Assembly: GCA_012932865.1 (NCBI GenBank)
Contig: SAXG01000027.1
Coordinates: forward strand, 372,001 to 436,000
Source: Amylostereum areolatum
Lineage: Eukaryota; Basidiomycota; Agaricomycetes; Russulales; Stereaceae
Length of the DNA stretch: 64,000 bases
Direction of reading: 5' to 3'
In this document: one piece after another, positions 1 through 11,667 of the stretch
Position numbering within the stretch: the stretch's first letter is position 1
Layout of the letters: each line of letters starts with the position of its first letter
The notes under the pieces: model-generated
Told to the model about the DNA's origin: nothing
Seen by the model: only the letters and a program-made list of their open reading frames with translations
Database searches by the model: none
Position numbers and translations under genes: made by a program

Positions 1-2525
1 CGATCTCGACGACGACGACGACCACGACGACGCCCTTTGTATCCCTCAAACTCCCTCTTGTATCCCTCTCCATCTTGTACCCCCGGCTCCCCGCCTTATT
101 CAACACCCCCCTGTACCCCCCTCCCCCGCTGTAACCACCACCACCGTCCCCCCTCCGTCATGCCTCGCGAACCCTCAATCCGTTTCTCCCACAAAAGAAG
201 ACACACCGAACTAGAAGGACCACGTCCAGACAGGATATTCGACATGCAGGCTTACTTCGCAGCACCATCCACTAATCTCTCCCACTTCCTGGCGCCGCCC
301 CAGAAACGTGCACGCATTCCCGGCATGAAAGACGACATCGACGAATTCCTTTCCTCCGACCTCGAGCTTTCTTTCGCCTCCACGATGTCTCTCAACTCCC
401 CCTCGAGACAAAATCCGAACATCACCCCCGAAAGCGAGCGGGACGACATGATGGATATCTCCCCTGCCCCTATCCGCATCTCCACTTCTGAGAACGCCGG
501 CTTCGGCGCCAAGCCAATGTCCCGCCCCCGCGCGAACACCAGCGCTGCCAGGCTCTTCGGCCGCGATGTCAGCAATGACTACGCCCCCTCTGTGGACTCC
601 TCCTCCTCCAAGTCCGGAAGCATACGGGCCAAACGCACGCAGCGCGCTGCCCTTCCCATGGAGTGGTTGTCTCAGACCAAGTCTGCTGAACCGGAGGTAG
701 AGCGCCGCCCGCCCATGGGTCTTTCGGTGAGTCCTCGATTTCAGTTCAGACTGCCTGTTTGGTGGCTCAACCTCCCATCTATTTAGCTTGCCCCTTCCTC
801 TCCCGATGCGATGGACATCGACGATTCCTTCTCTCACCCACCCGCCCGTCCCTACGTGGACATCTCCTCCCCGGCCCCTCCCCTCTCCGCCGCCCCGACA
901 ATCACCGGCTTCGACAACATCTTCGACGCCGCCTCCCACGAGCGCAGCCGCGACGACATCACCGCCCATCCCGCAAAGAAGCGTCGTTCAACCTCTCCTC
1001 AACCTAGCTTTGGTCGCCGTCGCGCAGGAACTATCGGAGCCATGGATGCTTTCGCCAACTTGGACAGCTCTCCCGCGCCTCTCACTTCTCCAAGCGATTT
1101 GAAGCTCGAGCGAATCGTCAACAGCAACCTTGCGCGCCTCCCTAAGCCTATGCTTGGTGGCATCGGCAACCCCTCGGAGAATCCCAACAAGCGTCCTCGC
1201 CGTCCCATGATCTCTTCTATGGTCGCCCCCTCCGACACTGTTCGGTCTGCCTACCCCGTCCTCGGTGGGGGAGATCAAGAGAACAAGCCCCCCGCTCCCC
1301 CTGCGCCTCGTCGCGCGTTTTCCGCGATGCTACCTCCGGGTAGCCTTGGCGATTCCTTCTCGGACGAGTCCTCCTTCGAGCAGGGTGATTCCCCTGCGGC
1401 TGCCTATGCTAAGAGGCAGCAGACGAAGACTCTCCGCCGCCGCGACGGGACGGAGGACTTCAGGCCCTTGACTGGTGCTCCCACCATCCGTGCAAGCCCC
1501 CGTGGTTTGGGTCTTGGTGGGTTTGGCGATAATGAAGCGGCGGGCAAGATCTTGCCCTGCCACCGCGTTCGCGAGGACGGCTTGATGAGGATCAAGCCTC
1601 ACACTGTGCGTCCATTCTTCCCTCGAAGGAACTTTACTCATCGTCCCCTTTGTAGTTGGACGAGCTGCTCGACGGCGTGTACGACGACCAGATTTCCTCG
1701 TTCCAGGTTATCGACTGTCGCTTCGATTATGAGTTCAATGGTGGGCACATACCGGGTGCCGTTAATATCAACACGACCGACGCTCTCGAGGACTTCTTCC
1801 TGGGCAAGCATATTAAGAAACCCATCGCAAGCACGAGCAACAATGCTGGCAAGAAGAAGATCCTCGTGTTCCACTGCGAGTTCAGCGTCAAGCGGGCGCC
1901 CACTTTGTAAGCCGTCTCCATCCAGCTTTCCAACCGCAGTCTATTCTGACAGACGCCAAACAGCGCTAAGCACCTCCGGTCCAAGGATCGGATGATAAAC
2001 AACCACAGTTATCCCAAGGTGTTCTACCCCGAGGTCTACGTGCTTGAAGGCGGGTACTGCCAGTATTTCAAGGAGTCTGGAGCACGCTGCCGCCCCAATG
2101 CATATGTGCGCATGGATGACCCTCAACACGCCGCCGCGCGCAGGGAGGACCTTGGCCAGTTCCGCAAGGCCAAGTTTGGTCGGACCAAGTCGTACGCTTA
2201 CGGTGAGGCCATGGGCCATGGTACAAGCAGCCAGCAGCAGCAAAAACGCAACACCGCGCCTAGCGGCGGACCCACGCAGCTCTTCGCCGCTGCGAATGCT
2301 GCGCGTACCCGTCGCGGCAGTGGGCTCGACACGCTTGTGGAGGACCACCACGCGGTACAGAGCGAGGACGAGGACACGGATATCGGCGATAGCCCGTGCC
2401 CTCCCCCGACCAAGAACACGGGTCTCAAGGCCAAACGTCTTGGGATGAGCCGCGCACCGGCGCTGCTGAGGGCGGAGACCTACGACTCAGCCAGGTTCGT
2501 CCTACTAGGCTGCTATCACCCTTGA
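1..2525 (+). CDS. CDC25: Cdc25-family M-phase inducer phosphatase (5' end may be outside the window)
   Basis: Dual-specificity phosphatase that removes inhibitory phosphate from Cdk1 at mitotic entry. Four exons join in frame: up to 726, 787-1605, 1656-1906 and 1964-2525. All three introns are 50-60 nt with GT-AG ends. The catalytic rhodanese-type domain starts in exon 3 (VIDCRFDYEFNGGHIPGAV). It carries the HCX5R active site as HCEFSVKR, then AKHLRSKDR and YPEVYVLEGGYCQYF, all typical of Cdc25. The long N-terminal part is Ser/Pro-rich and disordered, as expected for the regulatory region. The reading frame is open to base 1, so the start may lie upstream. An in-frame ATG at 160 is an alternative start. 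The C-terminus could instead use an intron at 2495-2559, which would extend the frame to about 2752, but that tail looks unlike the family. The family call is secure. Confidence 0.93.
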
Positions 2526-4220
2526 CCTGTTCTCTTCGCTTTTCCACTTTCCTCCTGAGAATGGACCCCTCTATGCATCCGCTCTACGCGTTGTTGTTAT
2601 CATGTACTTTTTGCCGTACCGCGCATCGCTTTCTTCTCCTTCCTTTCCATCGTTTTCGAGGAGATCGCCCAAGATTTTTTGCATTCTTGCCGCTGTTGTC
2701 GTCATCCCATCGTCCATGCCCTCTCGCCTCCGCTGCCACCTTTCGTCGATGAAAACCTCACCTATCACACGCTTCCCCATCACACGATTCCACCGAACAC
2801 TCGTCATGTCTCTGGTTATGCCCTCCCCTCTCTCGCCGCTCCGCTGCATGCATCGTCTACTATGTCGCAACGTCTTCTCGCCACGCTCTTTTTCACCCAC
2901 AGATATTCGCCTGCGGCCTAGCGCCCTTGCCTCATATCCGGCGTCCACCTCTTTCCCTGCGAACCAACCGTCTACCGGACGCTCGTCGCATCCAATGGCC
3001 CGTACTTCACTGTTCGCGGCTGCATTGCTGTTTCGCCTCTCGTTTGGCACTTTTCCTCATCGGACACAGCATTTTTATCCCAAACTCCCATACATCTCCT
3101 GTCTCCCACCATCTCTCCCCAAGCCCAAGCACGAATTTATCTGTTTCTATATATGCACCCATCTCCCTATCTCATCCCCGATGTACATGAATACTAGCGT
3201 CTCGTTCTGTTTCCTCTCATTCCCGTCTCTTCCCCTTCCCTTTCTTTTTCGTTGGCGTTCGTTCTACCTTCCACATCTACATCCGCGCCGTCGTCGTCGT
3301 CGTCGTCGTGGCTCCACTATCCTCTTCATTCCCCCCTCTACCCCGTTTCCTCAGTTTCAAGGTTGTGTGTGATATATATAGGCGTGTCTCTTTTCTCTCC
3401 GTACGTCGTTGATCTTCGTCGTCGGGCTTGGAGCTCGCCTTGTCTCGGACACTTTTCTTCCTACTAGCTCCTCTTCCCCTCTTCCCTCCCCACCTTCGCC
3501 TTGGCCACGTCGTTGTCGCTCTGGCGAGGGGCTTTCCGCTTCCCCTTTCATCTGCATCGATCTGCACATACAGTTTCCTTGTTTCTTGGCCTTTTCAATC
3601 GAATTGTATCGTTTGGATAAACCGCCCGCGCGCTTGCCTGCGGACACTTTGTTCTTTCGTTCGTCCATCCATCCTTCCCGCTTGATCTTCCCAGCGCCCA
3701 GCACACTCGCCGTTTGACACTTTGTCCCCTGTCGGCGGCAGGTGAGTCGAGTGGCGCCATCTTTAAAGCTGTTTATCTTGTTCTTTCGTCCGTCTTTCAG
3801 CTTCGACGCTAGCGTTTGTGCACTGACATGTCACTCTGCCAAACTATATTTATGGATATGTTCATACGTGAATGCGACGTTTGTTGACGATCACACGGTC
3901 ATGCCGGAGTACGCGAGGAGTTCTCATGGACATGCTTTGCCGATTCTCGTGGTGTCTACGTAGCGGCCCCTTCGGGAGTTCTTTCCCTATATCAAAGAAC
4001 CTATGTAAGTATGACAACTATATCCAAAACCTGGTCGGCGGGTCGGACTTGTTACTTTAGAACCTTGCCATGACTGCCATTGACAAAGTCACGTTGTGCC
4101 AATCCAAACTACTGAAGCTTCCTGGAATTTTGGTTGTGGAGAAAACATGGATATGACAGAGTATATTCAGTATGAAGATGCCTGGATCGAAGATGTGTAA
4201 AGATATGCGAAACCCTCAAA
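2526..4220. other. pyrimidine-rich intergenic region, no gene recognised
   Basis: The + strand is strongly C/T-rich from about 2530 to 3700, with a CGT trinucleotide run near 3288-3310. Every open frame here is a low-complexity translation of the same bias (Ser/Pro/Leu/Phe) in all three frames, with no recognisable domain. It probably holds the 3' end of the Cdc25 transcript and the 3' flank of POL5. The two genes converge, so there is no obvious promoter to place. Confidence 0.5.
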
Positions 4221-7200
4221 CTACGATTCCGCAGACTTTTTCCGTTTCGCCTTCTTCGTGGAGTCCAGCGGGCCATCGACCGATGACTCCGCCTTCCGCT
4301 TGGCCTTTGTTGGACTATGCTCCTTGGTCTTTTCTCCCTTCTCCCCGACCTTGGCCTTTTTCTTCTCCTGCTTCTTCTCCACTTCCGCTTCCTCGACAAT
4401 CCCCTTCTGCGGTTGCCGCCCCTTCTTTGCCGTACTAGTGTCCTGCGCGAGCTGCACCATTTGCTTGCACATCCCGTGCAATGCTGTCGACGACCCGAAT
4501 CGCTCTGTTTCCGCCAGGCGTGCCTGTAGCTCCGTCCATAAAGCGGGCTTCAAAGCCTTGGAAAGGTCTCCAGGCTTGGTCGCGATTCGTTTGGTCTGAC
4601 GTGCTGCAGATAGTGCAAGCTTGAAGAGGTCTTTGAGCTGCCCAGCGGTAAGCGTGTTCTCATCACACGCCTTGGTGATAGCTGCATGTACGTTTTCACG
4701 AAGCGAGGCCATAAAGGCAAGGACGTCGCTCCGCTGATCGTCCTATTGCAAGAAAGATCAGCAAGGTACATCCCTTAAATTAAACAGGAGAAAGACGGAC
4801 GCTTGAGGGCAGGTTATTAAGCAACGACTGCAACAGCCCGTAAACTTGCACCTGGCGGTAGTTGTTGACAGCCTTAGTTGTCGCAGCGAGGAGATCGCTT
4901 CGAAGGCTCCATGCCGCTACCGCATGGCGCTTGATGAAATCCTCGAAGAATCTTGCATTGAGGTCCGAGGCCTTACGCTTCGTGAAGTCGACCAACGACA
5001 CGCGATAGGCGTTGAGTACCGCCTCCTCGTTATCCTGCAGGAGAATGCGCGCGACGTAGAGGCCGCATTGGCTGATCACGCCAAGCGCATCTGAGGAATG
5101 CACCTTCCGCGCACGAGCGTGCAAATTGTCGAGAATATCCTTAGCAGCAGCAAGATCAACACCGACAGGGACGTCTTTGAGTTTGCCAATCCTTGACTTG
5201 AGGAGACCACCAGCTTTTTCGGAGAGTTGTTTTTCGTCTGAGCCCGAACCGAGTGTGAGGTCGAGGAGGGGCGTGACGAGCTGCAGAATTAACGGGCTAG
5301 TGGGCTGTTTCTTTACGAACAGATCCAGCAGGTCGAGAATGCGATTCTTGAAGTGTGTAGCCTCTCGCTGGGCGTCATCTAAAGCATGTATTCAGATAGT
5401 GATCCCTCAAGGAGAATAAGACAGACGAACCTTTGCTCTTACCCTTGGTTCGTTCTCTGAAGATCTGAGCGAGCTGATCATCTATGGCCATCATCTGCTC
5501 GTCGTCCATTTCTTCTTCCGTTTCTTCATCCGAAGCACCATCTGCAGACTCGATCCCGTTTGCTCTGAGTGCTTCTGTGATCTTCCTTCTCAACTCCTCG
5601 TCCTCCTCTTCAGTTTCCTCGTCACTCTCCCCACTTTCATCGTCTTCATCGTCTTCATCGTCTTCATCGTCCTCGTCCTCGTCGACTTCATTTTCCTCGT
5701 CGACATCCATCCCATCGTCGCTGTCCGCCATGAGTTCTGCCGGATCGCGTCGCTCTAGTTGCTGTATATGTGCATGTAAAGATTCAGACTACAAACTGAT
5801 GGGGAACGAATACGTACCGCGAGGATAAGGTCGATGGTGCTACTTTTGACCACGCTACCGAGCAGGGAGAAGCTCTGATTACCAACTGCGCGCATATAGC
5901 CTGTAGCTTTCTCGAGAAATCCGATGATTGTATCGACTAGCACGTCCGCGGGTTCTGGCTCTTCTTCACCAATTTCCTCCTTGGCCTTCGCCTTTGATTT
6001 CTTTTAGAGAGCTTGGGGAAAAACAGCCTTGAGGTAGCCTCGATGCATGCCTGTGACCATAATGAGACAGCGTAGCATGACCAAGTCTGACAAAACCAAC
6101 TTACTTCCAACGGCGCGGCATCAGCGTCTTCGACGTTATTGATGGTATACAGCTGAAGGAGAGAAGACAGAATCAACAGCTCAGCTCCCTTTGCAGCTGT
6201 CTCGTGTTCGCCGGAAACCTGTGGAAAAGAACTGTGTAAGCATTGCAGCCTTCGGCTAGAATAAATTATGTGAGCTACCTTTTCTAGCTCGCTCGCCATC
6301 TGGAGTGCCTTCTCAAAAGTCGACCGTTCCTCCTCTTCAAAGTCCACCAATAGCTTCACATGCTTTGAGTCCTTTTCCAGCTTCCAGATTGTCTCGACCA
6401 CACGTGCGACCCAAAACTTGCCGTCGGAAGCCACGCCAGCCATCTTTTGCGTTTTGTCATCTGCACTTTTAACAAGGGTGGCATGTTGAGTAAGCTCAGC
6501 GACACAACTAAGCAGTCTCTCCCGACATTGCTTGCGCAATTCATCTGAAAACGGAGGAGACGGCATAGACTGCAAGTACGGCAACTGTAAGAGTGCTGAG
6601 TGAGCAAGGATGGAAAGGCAACTCACAGCAAGAACAGGACTCTTCTCTGATTTCTTCTTTATGACGAAGATGCCATGAACGGTGAGCCAGTCAAGGATGA
6701 CCTGTATCCATTCGTGATCTTTGGGTATTGCTCCATTGCGAATCAACGAGGCAAACTGTTCTATAATCCACGAACGACGAGCATTCGTCACCTGGATGTC
6801 ATCACTATGAATGAGTGTGAGTACGTTAAAGGTAAACGGAACAGTCTGTTGAGGGCTCACTCATCCTTTTCGTCGACCTCCGTGAATAAGTGTGTGATGT
6901 AACGCTGAATGCCCTCCACATCCATTGTTGTGAGGATGGACTCGACGGTTTTTGTTTTAGTTAGCTTATCAAATTGCTGGTTCCCGTTGACACCAGTAAG
7001 CTGCAAGATAAAAGAGAACCCGATTGCGGGGGTTTTTTGTACAACACTGTGAATATTCGTAGCCTAGGAAAGAGCAGCTGTGTCTATGAGAGCTATCAAC
7101 GCATGGGATGAAGGTACGTACGATCTGCTTGGCAAACTTGTGCAGATAGCGGTCGTTATGTGAGAGGTGATTTATCCACGTTCGCATGAAATTTTTGGTG

Positions 7201-8512
7201 AAGATCATGGGGAGATCTGAGGCTTTGATACGAGGAAGGGCCTTCTGAATGATTTCAAATCCCCAGTACTTCCGTTCGTTGGATGCCGCCGAAGCAAACA
7301 GAGATTCTACAGTTTGTTCAATAGAGGACACTTCGATGCATCAGAGCGTACGTACCATCGACGACGATTCGGAAGAACTCCTGGAACGAGCCCTTTGGAG
7401 GCGTCTCACTGTCATCTGCTGGCAGGAGTTCGTCAAGAAGTATATCCCAGACGTAATGGACCTGGGGTTTCCATGACCGGCCATCTGCCTTGGGGAGATC
7501 GTCGTCGTCGTCGTCGACCTCGAATTCCTGTGGAAAAGGTCAGGGTCACAACGGTCAATAGCTAACCGTGCGACGAATATACTTGATAATGACCTTCAAA
7601 ATTTTTGCAAGGGCGCCCATATTCCCGGTATGCAATACATCGCCGTGTTTGATCGTGGGCGCACATAATTTGCGCCAATCCTTCTCCGGCCATAGACGTT
7701 GCATTTTGAGTGACAACGCGACTTTCTCCGGGGACCATCCCTTGCTCTCCGTGAAAACGTCTTCTAGTATTTTCTCTAGGGCCTCTGCTTTCCAAGTTGC
7801 CGTACTTGCATGAAGTTGGTCCACTGCAAGAGATAGGGCCCACCATGCACTTTCACGCAACCACGATTTCTTTTCTCCAAGCTGAAGGAGTTGGGTGATG
7901 ACGTCCGTGTAACTAGCAAGGCTGCTCGCTTCAGGTGTGGCGGATCCGGAAGACGGTAGGGGTTGTTGGCGGACAAGAAGGCCAGACTGAGCGATTGCAG
8001 TCAGACCGAAAAGGCGGGCAAAAAGCATATCGCGTTCTTCTTGGCCTGTCATAGATCCAGAAGTCTGAGATGCATCGAGAACGAGTGTGAGTATCTGACT
8101 GCAGGTAACAGTGTGGATACGAGACAACAACTACCCTCGTACACACAGAATCAGATCTCAATCGTGGTCTGAGCCAAAGAGCACATACCTCTGTAAGCGC
8201 AACGGCAAAGCCGAGTCTGCTGCTCTCCCTGGGACTGGCCAAGCCGCGGACGAGCCGGCGAATCGAGTAGGAGACATCGCCCGCATTCAGGAGGTTGAGC
8301 TGATCATCTTCTTTCCTGCCAGAGTTTCCATCGTCACTCCCTCCGTCCTCCTCGTCCTCCTCTTCTTCGCCGTCGCTTGCAGGAGTGGACTCCTTCGGCA
8401 CGAACGAGGCCTGTAGTTTTTCAAGAGCGCCGACAAGCTTGACGGACGCGTCCAATCGTTCCTTCTTGTCGGACGAAGATAGATTCCAGAAAAGAGGGAG
8501 TGTTGACGACAT
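4221..8512 (-). CDS. POL5: POL5 / Myb-binding protein 1A-like nucleolar protein
   Basis: Nucleolar protein of the Pol5/MYBBP1A family, which has a B-type polymerase-like annotation but acts in rRNA synthesis and ribosome biogenesis. The start at 8512 gives MSSTLPLFWNLSSSDKKERL, then an acidic stretch and the family hallmark DVSYSIRRLVRGLASPRESS followed by RLGFAVALTE. Exon 1 is 8512-8189, and many short introns follow. The middle is alpha-helical and HEAT-like. At 5375-5731 is a very acidic block, long Asp/Glu runs ending in DDEQMMAIDDQLAQIF, which is diagnostic of the family. A hexanucleotide repeat at about 5640-5680 encodes part of it. The C-terminus is Lys-rich (KKAKRKKSAES), consistent with nucleolar targeting. 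It is divergent from the next gene, with only about 180-250 bp between starts. I see no break. Confidence 0.9.
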
Positions 8513-8688
8513 GGCTAGCTAGCGCATGCGAATGCAAGGGGGCTGAGAGCTGCGAACGTTGCAAGTACTTGCGAATTGCGAACCTATTGCGACGCGTTGA
8601 TTGACTCGCTGCAAAATTTGGCAGGTTCACATCACATGACTTCAGGCTTCGACACTTTGAAGTTGCAAGCCATTCCAATTACGTACTT

Positions 8689-9911
8689 ATGATCACCACT
8701 GTATTCCGGCCATCCTTACGGCCTATTAGCCCTGCACATACTTATCTTAGCCCTGCAGTGATGTCAGAAGGACACTCGACTGGACGCGACATGTTCCATA
8801 GCCTGCGAAAAGGCCGAAGCACCAACAAAGCACTAGCAACGCCGGGAGGTGCGTATCGCCGCGTACCATACTACCTAGTAACTCTCTCATCGGGTGCTGT
8901 AGAACCATCGCAGAACAAAAGGCAGGACCACCAGCCGAAGCCTCGGCTTACTCACTGTGAGCAGTGATTTTGTCGGCGAACGTCGATGGGGAGCTCAACG
9001 GTGGTGAACGAAGTCCTTTCTCTGCCCATAGTAGGTCTCGATTCTTACGCTCAGTCGGTTGTAACCCAACTATCTCATAGGGACACCATGCAAAATTACG
9101 CTCGGACGTCTCTACATTTACCTCGGCCCTTCTTAACTGCCATCCTGCCATCTCAGGATTTGACCCGAGTATTGTCGTACTACCCAGACGTCTCCATTTC
9201 ACTCTTGGAGTCATGTCCCTCGACTCCCCTTCCGATCCAAATCGCACACTCGATAAGGCCATAACTCTGCTATCAACTCTTCGTCCACGTATAATGGAAC
9301 TTCTGGATGGTCACAAACTTCGCGCGGGTCTCGAGCGGATGGCCATCCTAAAGCCCGAACGCGGAGATCCTAAGAGTGCACATGTTCTGTACGTCGGACC
9401 GGACTTAGCGAGTGACGACGGACTGCGATTGCTGGCGGTTGGCGGTAGGTATACAGATACCGTTTACGGGCGTTTGGCTGACAGTACCTATGATAGAATT
9501 CGTCCGAAAAGCCTTCACTGACGCCGGGTTGGCCGTGGACGAGCACAGGCCCCTCACGGTATGTGTAGACAAGCATTCCGCTCTCCGCTACTCAGCGTAT
9601 GGCAACACGCCATCTAGCTTCATTGCACGATGATAAACACCCAGTACCGTCGTCCGCGAGCGCGCGGCCCTCGACAGCCATTCTCGTACGCCTCCATCGT
9701 TGAGTCCGCGGCACTGCGCGCGATCGCGTTATCGCCGGCCTCCTCAAACACTGCGCTATCTTCGGAGGGCTCACAACGTCGCGCCAAACAAATACCGCCC
9801 ATCCCCGTGAAGCTCGGAGTATGGGATGTCGATGAAATCCAGATATGTGAAATGGGCAGCTCCGGACCAGAAGGTGAATACGTTCGGGTCGGCGGTTGCT
9901 CACTCGCATGA
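8689..9911 (+). CDS. 2H phosphoesterase of the AKAP7/ASCC1 type
   Basis: Predicted RNA/nucleotide-directed 2H phosphoesterase. The best exon model is 8689-8956, 9014-9030, 9081-9444, 9485-9558 and 9618-9911. It restores one frame with THFLSLPIGHHAKLRSDV, then GFDPSIVVLPRRLHFTLGVM, then the second motif LTLHCTMINTQYRR, and ends EICEMGS-type (QICEMGSSGPEGEYVRVGG). The two HxT motifs (HFT near 9196 and HCT near 9621) are the catalytic pair of this fold. Exon 2 is only 17 nt. The fourth exon depends on a 40-nt intron that is short for this genome. The start is uncertain: ATG at 8689, 8761 or 8791 are all in frame. The substrate cannot be told from sequence. Family call good, exact role unknown. 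Confidence 0.82.
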
Positions 9912-10289
9912 GACCGGCGGGACCCGTATGCCATACAGTAAATAAAATCCTCTGATCATTCATTTTTTGCTGACTTGTCTTGCGATGCATGATGTTGGTA
10001 TTACAAGTCGGATATAACGCTACGGATGATGTATGTAGAGTACTGTGATGATAGCCTGGGAAACTGTGTAGCCACAATGAATACGAACGGAGAAAACGAG
10101 GAAGAAAACCAGATCATTAAAGCTATTCAATCAGGAAAGATCCCGCCACGACTTGTACCATATAGATGCGGACATCGGCGAGAGGAAAATGACAACGTAT
10201 GAACGCGTGAGCTGGAAGCTGGAAGCTGAACTCGATTCATTCCTATTCCACCATTGAATCCAAGACCGAAAATGACCCATTGGTCCCGA

Positions 10290-11021
10290 CTAATCGAAAT
10301 GCATCCAATGCCCTTTCACGCCCAACCTACACTTTTCGCAATCCGCCCTCGGGCCCATGGTCACCCTAGGCTTCCTATCCGGCCCTTGCAATGGACTAGA
10401 GGTATACGCCGCCGTATGCAACGGCGGCGTAGGTGTGGCGGAATGGTTGGCACGGAGCATCGTCGATGAGGCGAAGCCAGGATGCGCCTCCGATCCAAAT
10501 GTTGGATGCGGATGCGTCTGTGGCTGGCCGTGTGTGGACGCAAATACGTTGGGTCCAGGACTAGGTGCAGGTGTAGGATACGGTGACAGCGATCCCGAAA
10601 CGTGGATCGTAGGGAGATGCTGTTGGGGATGTTGCGGATAGGAAGTGGAAGCAGGCGCGTCAAGCATCGAAATTGAAAGAGTGCGCTGTGACACGAAATT
10701 TGCGGCATAGACACTTCCGCGTCCATATTCTATCTCGCCGCGATCATCATCAATCACAGCAAGTAGAATAGGAACGTGGAAGGGCCGTACCATATTCTCA
10801 TCCCTGTCATCTTGTGCCGGGGGTGTCGGACATCCCATTCCCATGCCAGGGCCCAACTCACCAAACCCACCCATGTCTATTTGTATCTGCTGGGATGCGA
10901 TCGAAAGAGTCCTCGTCTGCGCGACCCAACGCTCCTCAGGTCCGCCCGTGAAAGGTCCACCCACCGGTGACGCATTGTATGGCGATGGCTGTGGTTGTGC
11001 AAATGGCAAGGCTTCGTTCAT
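10290..11021 (-). CDS. conserved fungal protein of unknown function with C-terminal CxxC
   Basis: The main exon encodes about 243 residues rich in Pro, Ser and His, largely disordered, ending in a basic, apparently conserved tail PRVTMGPRADCEKCRLGVKG then HWMHFD. The DCEKC pair suggests metal binding or a degron-like motif, which is inference. An upstream exon is likely. A spliced start from ATG 11207 (MEVNMQSPSFRSYRPAKRAR) could join through a 3' splice site just before KRRLSIHT, a few codons upstream of the listed start, but the donor I need there is poor, so I list only the secure exon. I do not recognise a named family. Confidence 0.6.
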   Translation of the reverse strand: MNEALPFAQPQPSPYNASPVGGPFTGGPEERWVAQTRTLSIASQQIQIDMGGFGELGPGMGMGCPTPPAQDDRDENMVRPFHVPILLAVIDDDRGEIEYGRGSVYAANFVSQRTLSISMLDAPASTSYPQHPQQHLPTIHVSGSLSPYPTPAPSPGPNVFASTHGQPQTHPHPTFGSEAHPGFASSTMLRANHSATPTPPLHTAAYTSSPLQGPDRKPRVTMGPRADCEKCRLGVKGHWMHFD

Positions 11022-11215
11022 CGTGTGTATAGACAGTCGCCGTTTCTGGACAAATCAATGTCGTTGGTTCTCAATCGCACAGCCAGTGGCAGAGAATAGG
11101 ACACACCTGCGGGTCGCGAGTCAGACGCGTCGGACAGCTTGAGGAGAGCGTGCGCGTTTCGCAGGGCGATACGAACGAAATGAGGGAGATTGCATGTTGA
11201 CTTCCATGAATGTGG

Positions 11216-11667
11216 CGTTAAAGGAAGACGTGGACAGAGTGGAGGAAGCAAGAGCAAGAGGCGGTGACTCGTGAGTGTCTGGAAAGTGGAAACCAATAAT
11301 AATATGTGCGCGGGCTCGAACAGGAACAAGTCAAAATACGATCACGTGTGACCCTGCACAGCGCGTCGCATGAATTCCAAATTCCAATGGCATGGATCCG
11401 GTCGGAACGGCGAAGCTTGAAGCGCACTGGAGTTGGTGAACGGAGAAAGACGATTGATGTACGTCTTGCATCTCTACGTACAAAGCGAGTCCGTGAACTA
11501 CAGTATAGTACATGCACAACCACTCTTGGTGATCTGAAAAAAAAACATTTTCTACTGTACAAACAACAAAGCGTAGGCCCAAACTAGATCGAAGAACGGT
11601 TATATGTGAGGCGGCCGAATACGGTGATGGGACACAATGCCAAAGCAAAAAGGCGCCTATATCACAT
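11216..11667. other. intergenic spacer
   Basis: About 450 bp between the start region of the unknown gene and the stop of trehalose phosphorylase. Only short, unsupported frames are present. It probably holds the promoter of the former and the 3' untranslated region of the latter. Confidence 0.4.

Noticed and set aside
211..969. Long minus-strand open frame opposite CDC25
   Set aside because: It is the antisense of well-supported Cdc25 exons, Gly/Arg-rich by codon reflection, with no domain.
2602..3372. 256-residue + strand frame downstream of CDC25
   Set aside because: Ser/Pro/Leu/Phe low complexity that reflects the C/T bias; the other frames look alike.
8986..9213. Apparent frameshift in the 2H phosphoesterase gene
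   Set aside because: A 50-nt GT-AG intron at 9031-9080 restores the family sequence exactly, so no mutation is needed.
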